A stretch of DNA of 64,000 nucleotides from the NCBI RefSeq assembly GCF_000712035.1, contig NZ_JONV01000006.1, positions 62,001 to 126,000 of the forward strand. Direction: 5' to 3'. Under the pieces are notes generated by a model, which saw only the letters and a list, made by a program, of their open reading frames with translations, was not told where the DNA came from and searched no databases. The position numbers and the translations under genes were made by a program. Of this stretch, positions 26,439-35,559 are shown piece by piece. Position 1 is the first letter of the stretch. Every line of letters begins with the position of its first letter. Origin of the DNA: Salinicoccus luteus DSM 17002. Lineage in GTDB: Bacteria > Bacillota > Bacilli > Staphylococcales > Salinicoccaceae.

Positions 26439-26452
26439 GGGAGAGTACGTTC

Positions 26453-27883
26453 ATGGATTATAAAGCGCTGGTGGATGACTATAGGGAGAGTCTGATAGAC
26501 GATCTGATGGGGCTTTTGAAAATTGAAAGTGTGAAAGGGGAAGCTTCCAGTGGAGCACCGGTGGGCACAGGACCAAAGGCGGCACTGGATTACATGCTGG
26601 AACTGGGGACCCGTGATGGCATGTCCACCCTGGATGTGGAGAATGTTGCGGGCCATATCGAAGCCGGTGAAGGGGATAAGCTCTTCGGCATACTTGGGCA
26701 CGTGGATGTTGTACCTCCCGGAAAAGGCTGGAATACGGATCCGTTCGTCCCTGAAATCATCGATGATGAGATAGTGGCGCGCGGCGTTCAGGATGACAAA
26801 GGCCCGACCATTGCAGCCTACTATGCAATGAAGATCCTTCATGAACAGGGGCTGCCGTTCAAATATCGCACGCGTCTGATTGTAGGGACCGATGAGGAAT
26901 CGGATTGGCAGTGTACGGATGCGTACTTCAACTCGGAACAGATGCCCGATGCCGGCTTTGCGCCGGATGCGGCATTTCCATTGATTCATGGAGAAAAAGG
27001 CATCTCCACATTCAATTTCGTGCAGAAACCGATGCCGTTGGATGAGAAGGAGCCGAAGATTGAGCTGAAGGTGCTGATTTCCGGCGAGCGGTATAATATG
27101 GTGCCGGAAGACGCTGAAGCGAAACTGAAGGTTCAGCAGAATATGAGTGAGGTGATCCAGTCATACGAAGACTTCCTGCGGGAAGTCGAGGCGGATGGCG
27201 CCTACGAAGTGGACAATGGATTTTTGAAACTGAGCATACAGGGAAGAAGCGCCCATGGCTCGACTCCGGAAGTCGGCGTGAACGCCGGCCTGATTCTCCT
27301 CCGCTTCCTGGATAGCCTGGCACTGGACAACAATGCTGCAGCCTTTACTGAATTTGCGATGGCGCGGCTGGTCGGCAGCACGGACGGCTCATTGCTTGGA
27401 ATGGACTTCTCGCACCCTGAAATGGGGGACACGACCGTAAATGTGGGCATGATCAACTATACGGAAGTGGATGGCGGCATATTCGGAGTCAACCTGAGGT
27501 ATCCGAAAGGCATCGATTTCGAAGGCGGTATGGCCAGTCTGAAGGAAGAGGTATATGCACAGGGCTTCACCATCGAAGATCTTGAGTATCAGCCTCCCCA
27601 TTATGTGGACAGGGAGGACCCGCTGGTGGCAATATTGACAGATGCCTACCGCAACCATGTGGATGATGACACGGAGCCATTCACCATCGGAGGGGGGACG
27701 TATGCCCGCACCTTGAAAAAGGGTGTTGCCTTTGGGGCGATGTTCAAGGATACTGTAGATACGATGCACCAGAAAAACGAACGCATGAAGGTTGATGAGC
27801 TGCTTAAGGCAACGGAGATTTACCTCGAAGCACTGCATAGAATCTGTATAAAGGGTGAGATGGATGAAAATAAGCTACTATAA
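26453..27883 (+). CDS. pepV: PepV, M20 metallopeptidase (dipeptidase)
   Basis: 476-residue M20A peptidase that cleaves a broad range of dipeptides in the cytoplasm with two zinc ions. Metal and catalytic motifs are GHVDVVPPG, VARGVQDDKGP and GTDEESDW; GGTYAR and the LID-domain region SAHGSTPE are also typical of PepV. The last 20 nt overlap the following dat gene, in the same order as other staphylococci, which suggests coupled expression of peptide turnover and D-amino acid metabolism. Confidence 0.94.
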   Translation: MDYKALVDDYRESLIDDLMGLLKIESVKGEASSGAPVGTGPKAALDYMLELGTRDGMSTLDVENVAGHIEAGEGDKLFGILGHVDVVPPGKGWNTDPFVPEIIDDEIVARGVQDDKGPTIAAYYAMKILHEQGLPFKYRTRLIVGTDEESDWQCTDAYFNSEQMPDAGFAPDAAFPLIHGEKGISTFNFVQKPMPLDEKEPKIELKVLISGERYNMVPEDAEAKLKVQQNMSEVIQSYEDFLREVEADGAYEVDNGFLKLSIQGRSAHGSTPEVGVNAGLILLRFLDSLALDNNAAAFTEFAMARLVGSTDGSLLGMDFSHPEMGDTTVNVGMINYTEVDGGIFGVNLRYPKGIDFEGGMASLKEEVYAQGFTIEDLEYQPPHYVDREDPLVAILTDAYRNHVDDDTEPFTIGGGTYARTLKKGVAFGAMFKDTVDTMHQKNERMKVDELLKATEIYLEALHRICIKGEMDENKLL

Positions 27884-28712
27884 TGGAGAATTCAAAAGGG
27901 ACAACGAAATTTCAGTAGACTATAACGACCGCGCTTTCTATTTTGGTGATGGTGTATATGAAGTGGTAAGAGTATATGACAATGAGTTCTTTACACTTGA
28001 GGAGCACATGGACCGTCTGGTCAGAAGTGCATCAGAAATCGAAATCAACGGCCTCGAGCGGGAGAAGCTCATTGAAATCATCACCCAGTTGAAGGAGCGC
28101 AACAGCATCGAAAACGGATCCATCTACATCCAGGTATCGAGGGGCATAGACCCGAGAAACCATGCCTATCCTGCAGGGGCCGAACCTGTCATCCTCGCCT
28201 ATATGAATGCCATGGTACGACCTTCCCTCCAGATGGAGGAGGGCGTGGAAATCATTACGGCAAATGACTACAGATGGTTGAAATGCCATGTCAAAAGCCT
28301 GAATCTGCTGGCAAATGTCATGGAAAAGGAGCGTGCAGTGCGCGCCGGCGCCCATGAAACAGTACTGCATCGTGATGGAGTGGTGACTGAAGGGTCCTCC
28401 ACGAATGTATTCATCGTCAGTGATGGAGTGCTCAGGACCCATCCGGCAAACCACCTGATATTGAATGGCATCACGAGGCAGGAAGTGCTGAAGATTGCAC
28501 AGGAGCGGGAAATAGAATATCAGGAGAAGGCATTCACCCTTGATGAACTGAAATCGGCGGAAGAAGTATTCATCACGAGTACGACCCAGGAAGTCACGCC
28601 TGTGTCACACGTCGATGGCCAAAAGGTTGCTGACGGTTCGAAAGGCAAAATCACACAGGTGATACAGGAAGGATTCGACCAGAAAATCCACAAATTAAAC
28701 CTGGTTAAATAA
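27864..28712 (+). CDS. dat: D-amino-acid (D-alanine) aminotransferase
   Basis: Fold-type IV PLP enzyme that interconverts D-alanine and 2-oxoglutarate with pyruvate and D-glutamate, supplying cell-wall precursors. 282 residues. The PLP lysine is Lys144 in KCHVKSLN; RAFYFGDGVYEV, RGIDPRNHAYP and TEGSSTNVF are family landmarks. I chose ATG 27864 because MKISYYNG matches the family N-terminus; an in-frame GTG nine bases earlier overlaps the ribosome-binding site AAGGGTGA. It begins inside the end of pepV. Confidence 0.94.
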   Translation: MKISYYNGEFKRDNEISVDYNDRAFYFGDGVYEVVRVYDNEFFTLEEHMDRLVRSASEIEINGLEREKLIEIITQLKERNSIENGSIYIQVSRGIDPRNHAYPAGAEPVILAYMNAMVRPSLQMEEGVEIITANDYRWLKCHVKSLNLLANVMEKERAVRAGAHETVLHRDGVVTEGSSTNVFIVSDGVLRTHPANHLILNGITRQEVLKIAQEREIEYQEKAFTLDELKSAEEVFITSTTQEVTPVSHVDGQKVADGSKGKITQVIQEGFDQKIHKLNLVK

Positions 28713-28872
28713 TGTTAACCTGAAAAATTACCCTAATAAATTTTGGGGGCCTCAACGCTTACACTGTATGGTTTTGTGGGCACGTAACGCCCGGTTGTCA
28801 TGAAATCTGTGGATAATAGTCCTTGAAATAAACCATAAAACCCTATAAAATTTATAACACGAACAGAAGCTG
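28713..28872 (+). ncRNA. Candidate structured leader or small RNA between dat and ytmP
   Basis: About 160 bp free of open frames. It includes a GC-rich patch unlike the surrounding AT-rich spacer, with the hairpin GGGC-ACGTAAC-GCCC near 28790 and a GGGGGCCTC segment near 28745. It ends at a separate terminator. I recognise no known RNA family. It could be a dat 3' element, a ytmP leader, or an independent small RNA. Confidence 0.35.
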
Positions 28873-28875
28873 GCG

Positions 28876-28913
28876 CTATCTTATTCTTAAATATTTAGCG
28901 CTTTTTTCTTTGA
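28876..28913 (+). terminator. Terminator upstream of ytmP
   Basis: GGCGCTA and TTAGCGC enclose an AT-rich loop and are followed by TTTTTT. Because it lies just before the ytmP ribosome-binding site, it may end dat-derived transcripts or a small RNA. Confidence 0.7.
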
Positions 28914-28934
28914 TGATGAAAAGAGGTGTGGAAT

Positions 28935-29726
28935 TTGGAGCATTTCTATCAGCTCGGCTGGACACTTGACCCCGTTGGTGGAGCATCTGGCGAAGCCTAT
29001 AAGGCAGAGCAAGATGGCAGGAAGCTGTTCCTGAAACGCAATGCCAGCCCTTTCCTTGCAGCGCTGTCCGCTGAAGGTATTGTACCGAAACTGGTCTGGA
29101 CCAAAAGAATAGAGACCGGAGAAGTAGTGACAGCACAGCATTGGAAAAATGGCCGGGAGCTGACCCGTGAAGAGATGCATTCGGAGAGGGTAGCCTCACT
29201 GATGAAGAAAATCCATACATCAGGTCCTCTTCTCACTATGCTGAAAAAGCTCGGCATGAAACCCATGCTGCCGGATCTGTTGCTTAACAAGATACAGACC
29301 TCATTATCCCCGAAAGTCAATGCCCACCATACCGTCCGTTCTGCAATCCAATACCTGGAAAATGAGATGCCCCTGATCGATGAAGCATTTTGTACAGTAT
29401 GCCATGGAGACGTCAATCACAACAATTGGCTCCTCTCTGACCAGGATGAGCTGTATCTGGTGGACTGGGAAGGTGCAATGATTGCGGATCCTGCGATAGA
29501 TCTCGGTATGATCCTCTACACTTATGTGGAACCGGATGACTGGAAGGAATGGCTGGAAGTCTACGGCAAGCCGTTGGACAGGACTTTGATGAAACGCATG
29601 AAGTGGTATACACTCGTGCAGGCGATTACAATGATCCAATGGTATGAAGATCATAAGCGTTTCAAGGATATGAATGATTGGATCATCTTCCTCAATAAAG
29701 TAATACAGAGAGACCGTTTTATATAA
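28935..29726 (+). CDS. ytmP: YtmP-like phosphotransferase (APH/choline kinase fold)
   Basis: 263-residue member of the aminoglycoside phosphotransferase/choline-kinase superfamily. GASGEAYKAEQDGRKLFLKR is the nucleotide-binding start; the Brenner motif CHGDVNHNNWLL supplies the catalytic Asp and Asn; LVDWEGA is the metal-binding motif. The substrate of YtmP proteins is unknown. The best start is TTG 28935 with GAGGTG six bases upstream; a GTG nine bases earlier would overlap that site. It precedes trmB, as in Bacillus and Staphylococcus. Confidence 0.85.
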   Translation: MEHFYQLGWTLDPVGGASGEAYKAEQDGRKLFLKRNASPFLAALSAEGIVPKLVWTKRIETGEVVTAQHWKNGRELTREEMHSERVASLMKKIHTSGPLLTMLKKLGMKPMLPDLLLNKIQTSLSPKVNAHHTVRSAIQYLENEMPLIDEAFCTVCHGDVNHNNWLLSDQDELYLVDWEGAMIADPAIDLGMILYTYVEPDDWKEWLEVYGKPLDRTLMKRMKWYTLVQAITMIQWYEDHKRFKDMNDWIIFLNKVIQRDRFI

Positions 29727-29769
29727 TATTAAATATTCGAGAGATATGAGTAACAGGTGGGAAACTTAA

Positions 29770-30402
29770 ATGAGAATGCGCAATAAGCCCTGGGCGATGG
29801 AATTTCTGAATGAAAACAGCAATATTGTGGATACGGATGGCAGCCACTCCGGAAAGATAGGCAATTTCTTTCCCGACAGAAAACCGCTCCATATAGAAGT
29901 CGGAACGGGAATGGGCACATTTATAACGGAACTGGCTGCCCGCAATCCGCATATCAATTATGTCGGTATAGAACTGGATAAGAATGTCATGATACGCGTA
30001 GTGGAAAAGGTGCAGGAGGCGGGGCTTGAAAATGTCCGGCTTCTGCTGCTGGATGCACGCGGGATTGATGAGTACTTCCAGAAGGGTGAAGTGGAGCGGA
30101 TCTACCTTAATTTCTCCGACCCGTGGCCGAAGAACCGGCATGAAAAGCGCCGCCTGACCCATGGGGCATTCCTTGAGAAGTACCGCTCCATCCTGGCAGA
30201 AGACGGTCTCATCCAGTTCAAGACGGACAATCGGGGGCTGTTCGAATACAGCCTCCAGAGCCTGAACAACTTCGGCATGGCATTCCATGAAGTGAAGCTC
30301 GATCTTCATGCAGACGAGCCGGAGGACAATATAAGGACGGAATATGAAGACAAGTTTTCAGCCAAGGGAAATAAAATATACAGACTCAAAGCATCTTTCT
30401 GA
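29770..30402 (+). CDS. trmB: tRNA (guanine-N7-)-methyltransferase
   Basis: Forms m7G at position 46 of tRNA using S-adenosylmethionine. 210 residues. SAM motif I is IEVGTGMGTFITELA; the family signature FSDPWPKNRHEKRRL and the terminal TEYEDKFSAKGN are intact. AGGTGGGAAAC precedes ATG 29770. The stop codon lies inside the terminator hairpin. It is located directly after ytmP. Confidence 0.96.
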   Translation: MRMRNKPWAMEFLNENSNIVDTDGSHSGKIGNFFPDRKPLHIEVGTGMGTFITELAARNPHINYVGIELDKNVMIRVVEKVQEAGLENVRLLLLDARGIDEYFQKGEVERIYLNFSDPWPKNRHEKRRLTHGAFLEKYRSILAEDGLIQFKTDNRGLFEYSLQSLNNFGMAFHEVKLDLHADEPEDNIRTEYEDKFSAKGNKIYRLKASF

Positions 30403-30415
30403 AGATGCTTTTTTT
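30388..30415 (+). terminator. Terminator overlapping the trmB stop
   Basis: AAAGCATCTT (30388-30397) and AAGATGCTTT (30402-30411) enclose TCTG and run into T residues. The TGA stop of trmB is within the hairpin. Confidence 0.88.
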
Positions 30416-30494
30416 AATGTCGTGTATTTCACCGTGAAAGAATGATAAAATATACTTGGACAATATAAATTCTGGTCAGTTTGGAGGAGATCAC

Positions 30495-31697
30495 TTGAGC
30501 ACTTTTGACTTCAATAGGCAGACGACAAGGGAAGGTACATACAGCGTCCAGTACGAGGGGACCGAAAAGCTTTTCGGGACGGACGGGCTCGAACCATTCT
30601 GGATTGCGGACATGGACATCGAAACGCCGGAAGCGGTCTCGGATGCAATGAAGAAGCGCATCGACAACGGCATCTTCGGTTACACTAAGTGGCAGAATCC
30701 GAAGTTCTATGGGGCAGTGAAAGGCTGGTGGCACGAGAGGTTCGGCATCACCCTCCAGGATGAGGAGATCCATTATGCGCCCTCTGTGATGTTTACAATC
30801 GGTGAGGTGGTCAGACAATTTTCCGAAGAAGGGGATGGTGTCATCCTCACCATGCCATCCTATAACGCGTTCATCGGGATGCTGAAAGGGAATGGCAGAA
30901 AGATCGTCGACTGCCCCCTGATCAGAAACCAGCATACCTACGAGTTTGATTTCGATCAATTTGAAGCGCTGTGCAGGAGAGAGGATGTGAAGGCCTACAT
31001 CCACTGCAGTCCGCACAATCCGACAGGGAAGGTGTGGACGCGGGAGGAGCTGGCAAAGATCCGGGACATCTGTCTCAGAACGGATGTCTTTCTCATCAGT
31101 GACGAAATCCATATGGATTTTGTGCGTCCGAAAGGGCGGTTCGTTTCGATGGTGGAGCTGATGGAGGAAGGGGACCCGATCCTGGTGACGACAGGCCTTG
31201 GGAAGACCTTCAACCTTGCCAGCATCCCACATTCCTATTTCATTACCAGAAATAGGCATCTGCGTCTTAAAATCGGCCGCAACATCGCCTCAAAGTATGG
31301 CATGGGCGCTGCGAACAGCGTGGCGCTGGAAGCGGTACATGCAGCATATACGGAATGCGGGCCATGGGTGGATGAGCTGAACAGCCACATTGAGGAAAAT
31401 CTGCAGCTGGTCGAAGACTACATCGCTGAGCACATGTCCGAATGGCTGGATTTCAAAAAGCCGGACGCGACCTACCTGGCATGGATCAGCTTTGAAAAGA
31501 GTGGGCTGGAAGACGAGGAAGTACATAAGGCATTGATTGATATCGGGGGGATTGCGGTGTCCCCCGGACACATCTATGATGTGAAGGAGAATCAGCATTT
31601 CCGGTTCAATGTCGCTTCGAGCCGGTACAGGATCGAAGACGGTCTGGAAAGGATACACCGCACATTCAAAAAAATCATGAAATCTACAGTTCAGTAG
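30495..31697 (+). CDS. patB: PatB/MalY-type cystathionine beta-lyase (PLP aminotransferase fold I)
   Basis: 400-residue PLP enzyme that cleaves C-S bonds of cystathionine or cysteine conjugates, releasing thiol, pyruvate and ammonia. Landmarks are PFWIADMDI near 35-43, CSPHNPTGKVW, SDEIHMDF, and Lys237 in GLGKTFNLAS. TTG 30495 is the likely start, with GGAGGAG at 30482-30488; upstream in-frame codons precede that site and are not coding. The last 14 nt overlap the convergent small membrane protein gene. Confidence 0.9.
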   Translation: MSTFDFNRQTTREGTYSVQYEGTEKLFGTDGLEPFWIADMDIETPEAVSDAMKKRIDNGIFGYTKWQNPKFYGAVKGWWHERFGITLQDEEIHYAPSVMFTIGEVVRQFSEEGDGVILTMPSYNAFIGMLKGNGRKIVDCPLIRNQHTYEFDFDQFEALCRREDVKAYIHCSPHNPTGKVWTREELAKIRDICLRTDVFLISDEIHMDFVRPKGRFVSMVELMEEGDPILVTTGLGKTFNLASIPHSYFITRNRHLRLKIGRNIASKYGMGAANSVALEAVHAAYTECGPWVDELNSHIEENLQLVEDYIAEHMSEWLDFKKPDATYLAWISFEKSGLEDEEVHKALIDIGGIAVSPGHIYDVKENQHFRFNVASSRYRIEDGLERIHRTFKKIMKSTVQ

Positions 31698-31983
31698 CTT
31701 CCATGATTTCTCCAGTATATGCATCGGCGGTGAATTGATAGCGTTTCTTTCCATCGTCGGTCAGTGCGTGGAAGCGGCCTGTAAAGACTTCACGATCAAT
31801 TCCGAGGAATTTGTTTTTGTTGGAATGATAGTCAATCGATACGAATGAAATGTCTTCATACTGCCTGTGCAGCCGGTTGATGACCGTCTGGGGGTGGATA
31901 TGCCTGTTCAATCTGATCCAGATGAACACCGGCAATAGAATGACTGAAGCGAAAAGCAGTAGTCTGGCGGTTTTGGATCGCAT
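31684..31983 (-). CDS. Small membrane-anchored protein with PepSY-like C-terminus
   Basis: 99 residues: one N-terminal transmembrane helix (about 7-25, LLLFASVILLPVFIWI) then a small alpha/beta part ending RYQFTADAYTGEIMEA, which resembles the end of PepSY domains (substrate- or peptidase-inhibiting modules on the outer membrane face). ATG 31983 is preceded by AAGGAGG on the minus strand. Convergent overlap of 14 nt with patB, with no visible terminator between. Function is unknown. Confidence 0.75.
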   Translation of the reverse strand: MRSKTARLLLFASVILLPVFIWIRLNRHIHPQTVINRLHRQYEDISFVSIDYHSNKNKFLGIDREVFTGRFHALTDDGKKRYQFTADAYTGEIMEATEL

Positions 31984-32054
31984 GTATATGACCTCCTTAT
32001 CGCCATAAGTTTAACATATTTATCAGTTGGAGGATTACTAAAAGGAGGATTCGA

Positions 32055-33137
32055 ATGAAAATTGAAAACAGGACACTGGAAAGAATGAAAGCATTGACGG
32101 AGCTTCACGGGGCTCCCGGCTTTGAGGACCAGGTACGCGACTATATGAGGAAGGAGATGGAGCCTTTTGCGGATGAAATTCTGCAGGATGGGCTCGGAGG
32201 CATTTTTGCGCTCAAAAAATCGAAGAATGAAAATGCCCCGAAAGTCATGATCGCCGGTCACATGGACGAAGTGGGCTTCATGGTCACGCAGTTGACTGAG
32301 AATGGAATGATCAAGTTCACTCCACTCGGCGGCTGGTCGAACGATGTCCTGCTGAGCCATAAGTTCAAGGTCAGGACGGCAGAAGACAGGCAGATCACCG
32401 GTATCATCGGGAGTGTGCCTGTACACTTCAGAAAAGGTGAGGGCAAGAACAAGGCCGTCGAACTGGATGATATGCTCCTTGACGTCGGTGCAGACAGCAG
32501 GGAAGAGCTGGAATCCATGGGTATCCGTCCGGGAGACTCCATAGTGCCTGATGTCGATTTCGAAGTGATGGAACAGGAGAACAAACTGCTGGCAAAAGCC
32601 TGGGACAACCGCTATGGCTGTCTGATCGCCATAGAGACGCTCGAGGCACTGGCTGATGTCGATCTCGAATGCGATCTGTATGTCGGTGCCAATGTCCAGG
32701 AGGAAGTCGGTCTCAGGGGCGCGAAAGTCAGCTCCAACCTGATAGATCCGGACGTTGCTTTTGCAGTGGACTGTTCCCCGGCGAATGATATGCTGGGCAA
32801 GAAGGATGACATGGGCAGGATTGGTGAAGGGACACTGGTACGCATCATGGACCGGACGATGATCCTGTCCAAACCGATGCGCGACTATATGCTCGAGACG
32901 GCCGACCGGCACGACGTCAAATTCCAGTACTACCAGTCTCCGGGCGGTACGGACGCGGGCAGCATCCACGTCTCCAATGAAGGCGTGATCAGTGCCGTCG
33001 TGGGCATCGTGGCCCGCTATATCCATACGAGCCACTCCATCATCAATTCGGACGACTATCTCCACGCGAAGAAAATGCTGACGGAGCTTGTCAGGGGCAT
33101 CGATGAAGACAGGGTCGAGCAGTTGAGGGGACGCTGA
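32055..33137 (+). CDS. ytoP: M42 family glutamyl aminopeptidase/endoglucanase-like peptidase
   Basis: 360-residue dinuclear metallo-aminopeptidase of the tetrahedral M42 family. Metal ligands and catalytic residues are His69 and Asp71 in AGHMDEVGF, the bridging Asp in KAWDNRYG, the Glu pair in VQEEVGLRGA, and the late HTSHSIIN. Such enzymes form large self-compartmentalised particles that degrade peptides. It begins after AAAGGAGG. Its TGA stop overlaps the ATG of the next gene (TGATG), which is strong translational coupling. Confidence 0.92.
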   Translation: MKIENRTLERMKALTELHGAPGFEDQVRDYMRKEMEPFADEILQDGLGGIFALKKSKNENAPKVMIAGHMDEVGFMVTQLTENGMIKFTPLGGWSNDVLLSHKFKVRTAEDRQITGIIGSVPVHFRKGEGKNKAVELDDMLLDVGADSREELESMGIRPGDSIVPDVDFEVMEQENKLLAKAWDNRYGCLIAIETLEALADVDLECDLYVGANVQEEVGLRGAKVSSNLIDPDVAFAVDCSPANDMLGKKDDMGRIGEGTLVRIMDRTMILSKPMRDYMLETADRHDVKFQYYQSPGGTDAGSIHVSNEGVISAVVGIVARYIHTSHSIINSDDYLHAKKMLTELVRGIDEDRVEQLRGR

Positions 33138-34132
33138 TGAGAAGCCTTCTGAGAAGGTGGTTCATCGATGGCATGAGCTTCATGGCCCTCGGCCTGTTCT
33201 CCTCCCTCATCATCGGGCTGATCATCGACACGATCGGGACCTATGTTCCCTATCTTGAAAGCCTGAAGGAGATCGGGGCGGTGGCGATGGGCATGACCGG
33301 CGCCGCAATCGGTGCTGCCATCGCCTATGGCCTGAAGGCTTCTCCGCTGGTAATATTTTCAGTGGTCGTCGTGAGTTATGCCGCCTATGACATGGGCGGT
33401 GCGGCAGGCAGCTATATCGCGAGCATCATCGCAATTGAAGTGGCCCGCCTGTATTCAGGAAGAACGAAGATAGACATCATCGTCACACCATTTCTGACAA
33501 TTGTACTGGGTTACCTCGTTGCCCGGTTCATCGGACCTGTGATCGGCGATTTCATGACAAGCATGGGCGAAGTGATCGTGTTCGCCACCGAACAGAGGCC
33601 CTTCGTGATGGGCATGCTCGTGGCAGTCATCTTCGGGATCACATTGACTGCGCCGCTCTCCAGTGCTGCGCTTGCACTGATGCTCGACCTGAGCGGCCTT
33701 GCCGCCGGGGCCGCGGTCATCGGCTGCTGCTGCCATATGGTAGGATTGGCTGTGACGGGGTATAGGGATAATGGATTCTCAGGCCTGATATCCATTGGAA
33801 TCGGGACATCCATGCTGCAGGTGCCGAATGTACTTCTGAATCCGTTCATCATCCTGCCCCCTGTTCTGGCGAGTGCGGTCATTGCTCCTGTAATGACGGT
33901 CTTCTTCCCGATGGAAAACAATGCTGCCGGGGCCGGAATGGGCACCAGTGGCCTCGTCGGGCAGATTATGACGATAGAGACGATGGGGCCTTCCATGGAG
34001 GTGTGGCTGCTCATCCTCGTGTTCCAAATCGTTTTACCTGCCCTGGTAACTCTGTTATTCTATACATTGCTGAAACGCGCAGGACTGATCAAGGATGGAG
34101 ATCAGAAACTAAGAATTGGTGCGAAAGAATAG
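33137..34132 (+). CDS. PTS EIIC-like integral membrane protein (PTS_EIIC_2 family)
   Basis: 331 residues with about ten predicted transmembrane helices and glycine-rich segments such as GMTGAAIGAAIAYG and GTSGLVGQ. It fits the family described as 'PTS sugar transporter subunit IIC, EIIC_2', which lacks the phosphorylated IIB domain and has no assigned substrate. It is read through a stop-start overlap with the M42 peptidase, suggesting a linked role such as handling products of peptide breakdown. No EIIA or EIIB gene lies nearby. Family assignment is fair; function is unknown. Confidence 0.78.
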   Translation: MRSLLRRWFIDGMSFMALGLFSSLIIGLIIDTIGTYVPYLESLKEIGAVAMGMTGAAIGAAIAYGLKASPLVIFSVVVVSYAAYDMGGAAGSYIASIIAIEVARLYSGRTKIDIIVTPFLTIVLGYLVARFIGPVIGDFMTSMGEVIVFATEQRPFVMGMLVAVIFGITLTAPLSSAALALMLDLSGLAAGAAVIGCCCHMVGLAVTGYRDNGFSGLISIGIGTSMLQVPNVLLNPFIILPPVLASAVIAPVMTVFFPMENNAAGAGMGTSGLVGQIMTIETMGPSMEVWLLILVFQIVLPALVTLLFYTLLKRAGLIKDGDQKLRIGAKE

Positions 34133-34148
34133 AACTGGAGGCAATCTG

Positions 34149-34961
34149 ATGAATATTTTCCAGCTTAAAAATAGAATTATAGAGAAGCTCAATGAAAAAC
34201 GGAGTGATTTTCAGACTTCCTTCGACAGGGAAGAGGAGATGCTCAGGGTGGAGCGCAATGATAATGGCAAGGGCCTGGACATTGCACTTTCAAAAGCGGT
34301 GGATAAAGTGAAGAAGGACGAGAACTTCATAGAGGAAATCGTCTATTATATTAATGAGACGCTTGAACGCATGAAAGAGGAAGCAATCACCCTGGATGAA
34401 TCGGGCGTCTATCCCGTAATCCGTTCTTCAAGCTTCCAGAGGAAGAACAAGAATGGTGACCCGTTTGTTGTGGATGACCATACGAATGAAACGAAAATAT
34501 ATTACGCAGTAGATTTCAAAAACAGCTATCGGCTGATTGATGAGCCCCTCCTGAAGACTTTGGGGCTGGACAAGGAAGCGTTGAGGAAGCTGGCTGATAA
34601 AAATATGAAGCGTCTGCCCGTCTCACACAAGAAGGAGACGATCCAGGAGAACGACTTCTATTTCATCAACCATAACGATGGATATGATGCGACGCGCATA
34701 CTGAACACACAGCTTCTCGATGACATGCACGAAAACTTCGATGGAGAAATGATGGTCGGCCTTCCGCACCAGGATGTGCTGATCATCGCCAACGTGAGGA
34801 ACAGTGTCGGCTACGACATCATGGCACAGATGATGATGCAGTACTTCGCTGAAGGGCTGACGCCGATTACTTCCCTCTCGTTCTCCTATCGTGAAAAGAA
34901 ACTGGAACCAGTGTTCATACTGGGCAAACAAAAGAATCATAAAAGAGGTAGAGATGAATGA
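34149..34961 (+). CDS. ytpQ: YtpQ, DUF1444 family protein
   Basis: 270-residue soluble protein of the DUF1444 family, function unknown. It is found next to ytpR and the SftA gene in Bacillus and Staphylococcus, as here. ATG 34149 has GGAGGC upstream; an in-frame codon 33 nt earlier lies in the previous gene's end and is unlikely. The last four bases overlap ytpR. Recognisable parts are [13 protein letters not shown] and the C-terminal [14 protein letters not shown]. Confidence 0.87.
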   Translation: MNIFQLKNRIIEKLNEKRSDFQTSFDREEEMLRVERNDNGKGLDIALSKAVDKVKKDENFIEEIVYYINETLERMKEEAITLDESGVYPVIRSSSFQRKNKNGDPFVVDDHTNETKIYYAVDFKNSYRLIDEPLLKTLGLDKEALRKLADKNMKRLPVSHKKETIQENDFYFINHNDGYDATRILNTQLLDDMHENFDGEMMVGLPHQDVLIIANVRNSVGYDIMAQMMMQYFAEGLTPITSLSFSYREKKLEPVFILGKQKNHKRGRDE

Positions 34962-35548
34962 AACTGACTTATAATTACCAGTACGTTGGAGATGTACTGC
35001 TCGTCACTTTGAAGAAGGCGGAAAATCCGACGTATGAATTCCATGAAGATGTGACAGTGATCAGGAACGGGGATGAAATCATCGGCCTGAATATTTTTAA
35101 TGCATCCAATCACATTGCGCTCCCGAATGAAGTGAACATCGAGGCGGATGAAGCGATACTTGGAAGCATCAATACCCTGCTTGAGAGCAGAGGGATCCAG
35201 AAAATCAATCCGGATCTCTCTCCGAAGTTCGTTGTCGGAAAAGTAACCGAAAAATCAAAGCACCCGGACGCAGACAAGCTGAATGTATGCAAGGTGGATG
35301 TCGGGGACGAAGAGCTGCAGATCGTCTGTGGCGCTCCGAACGTCGATTCCGGCCAGCAGGTCGTTGTGGCAAAAGTAGGTGCAATCATGCCTGATGGGCT
35401 CTATATCAAACCTTCAAAACTGAGGGGTGTCGAATCGAAGGGTATGATCTGTTCCAGGAAGGAACTGAACCTCGAAGATGACGGAGTGAAAGGCATCTAT
35501 GTACTGGACGATAGCTATGAAGTAGCGCAACCATTTGAAGTGAAATAA
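34958..35548 (+). CDS. ytpR: YtpR, tRNA-binding (EMAP/OB-fold) domain protein
   Basis: 196 residues: an N-terminal DUF4479-type region (1-90) and an OB-fold tRNA-binding domain (about 91-195) with the signature [24 protein letters not shown], and [13 protein letters not shown]. This domain is shared with PheT and Trbp111 and binds tRNA structure in a general way. The protein is a free-standing module whose role is undefined. It overlaps ytpQ by 4 nt and precedes the SftA-like gene by about ten bases. Confidence 0.9.
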   Translation: MKLTYNYQYVGDVLLVTLKKAENPTYEFHEDVTVIRNGDEIIGLNIFNASNHIALPNEVNIEADEAILGSINTLLESRGIQKINPDLSPKFVVGKVTEKSKHPDADKLNVCKVDVGDEELQIVCGAPNVDSGQQVVVAKVGAIMPDGLYIKPSKLRGVESKGMICSRKELNLEDDGVKGIYVLDDSYEVAQPFEVK

Positions 35549-35559
35549 GGGTGAGGCGG

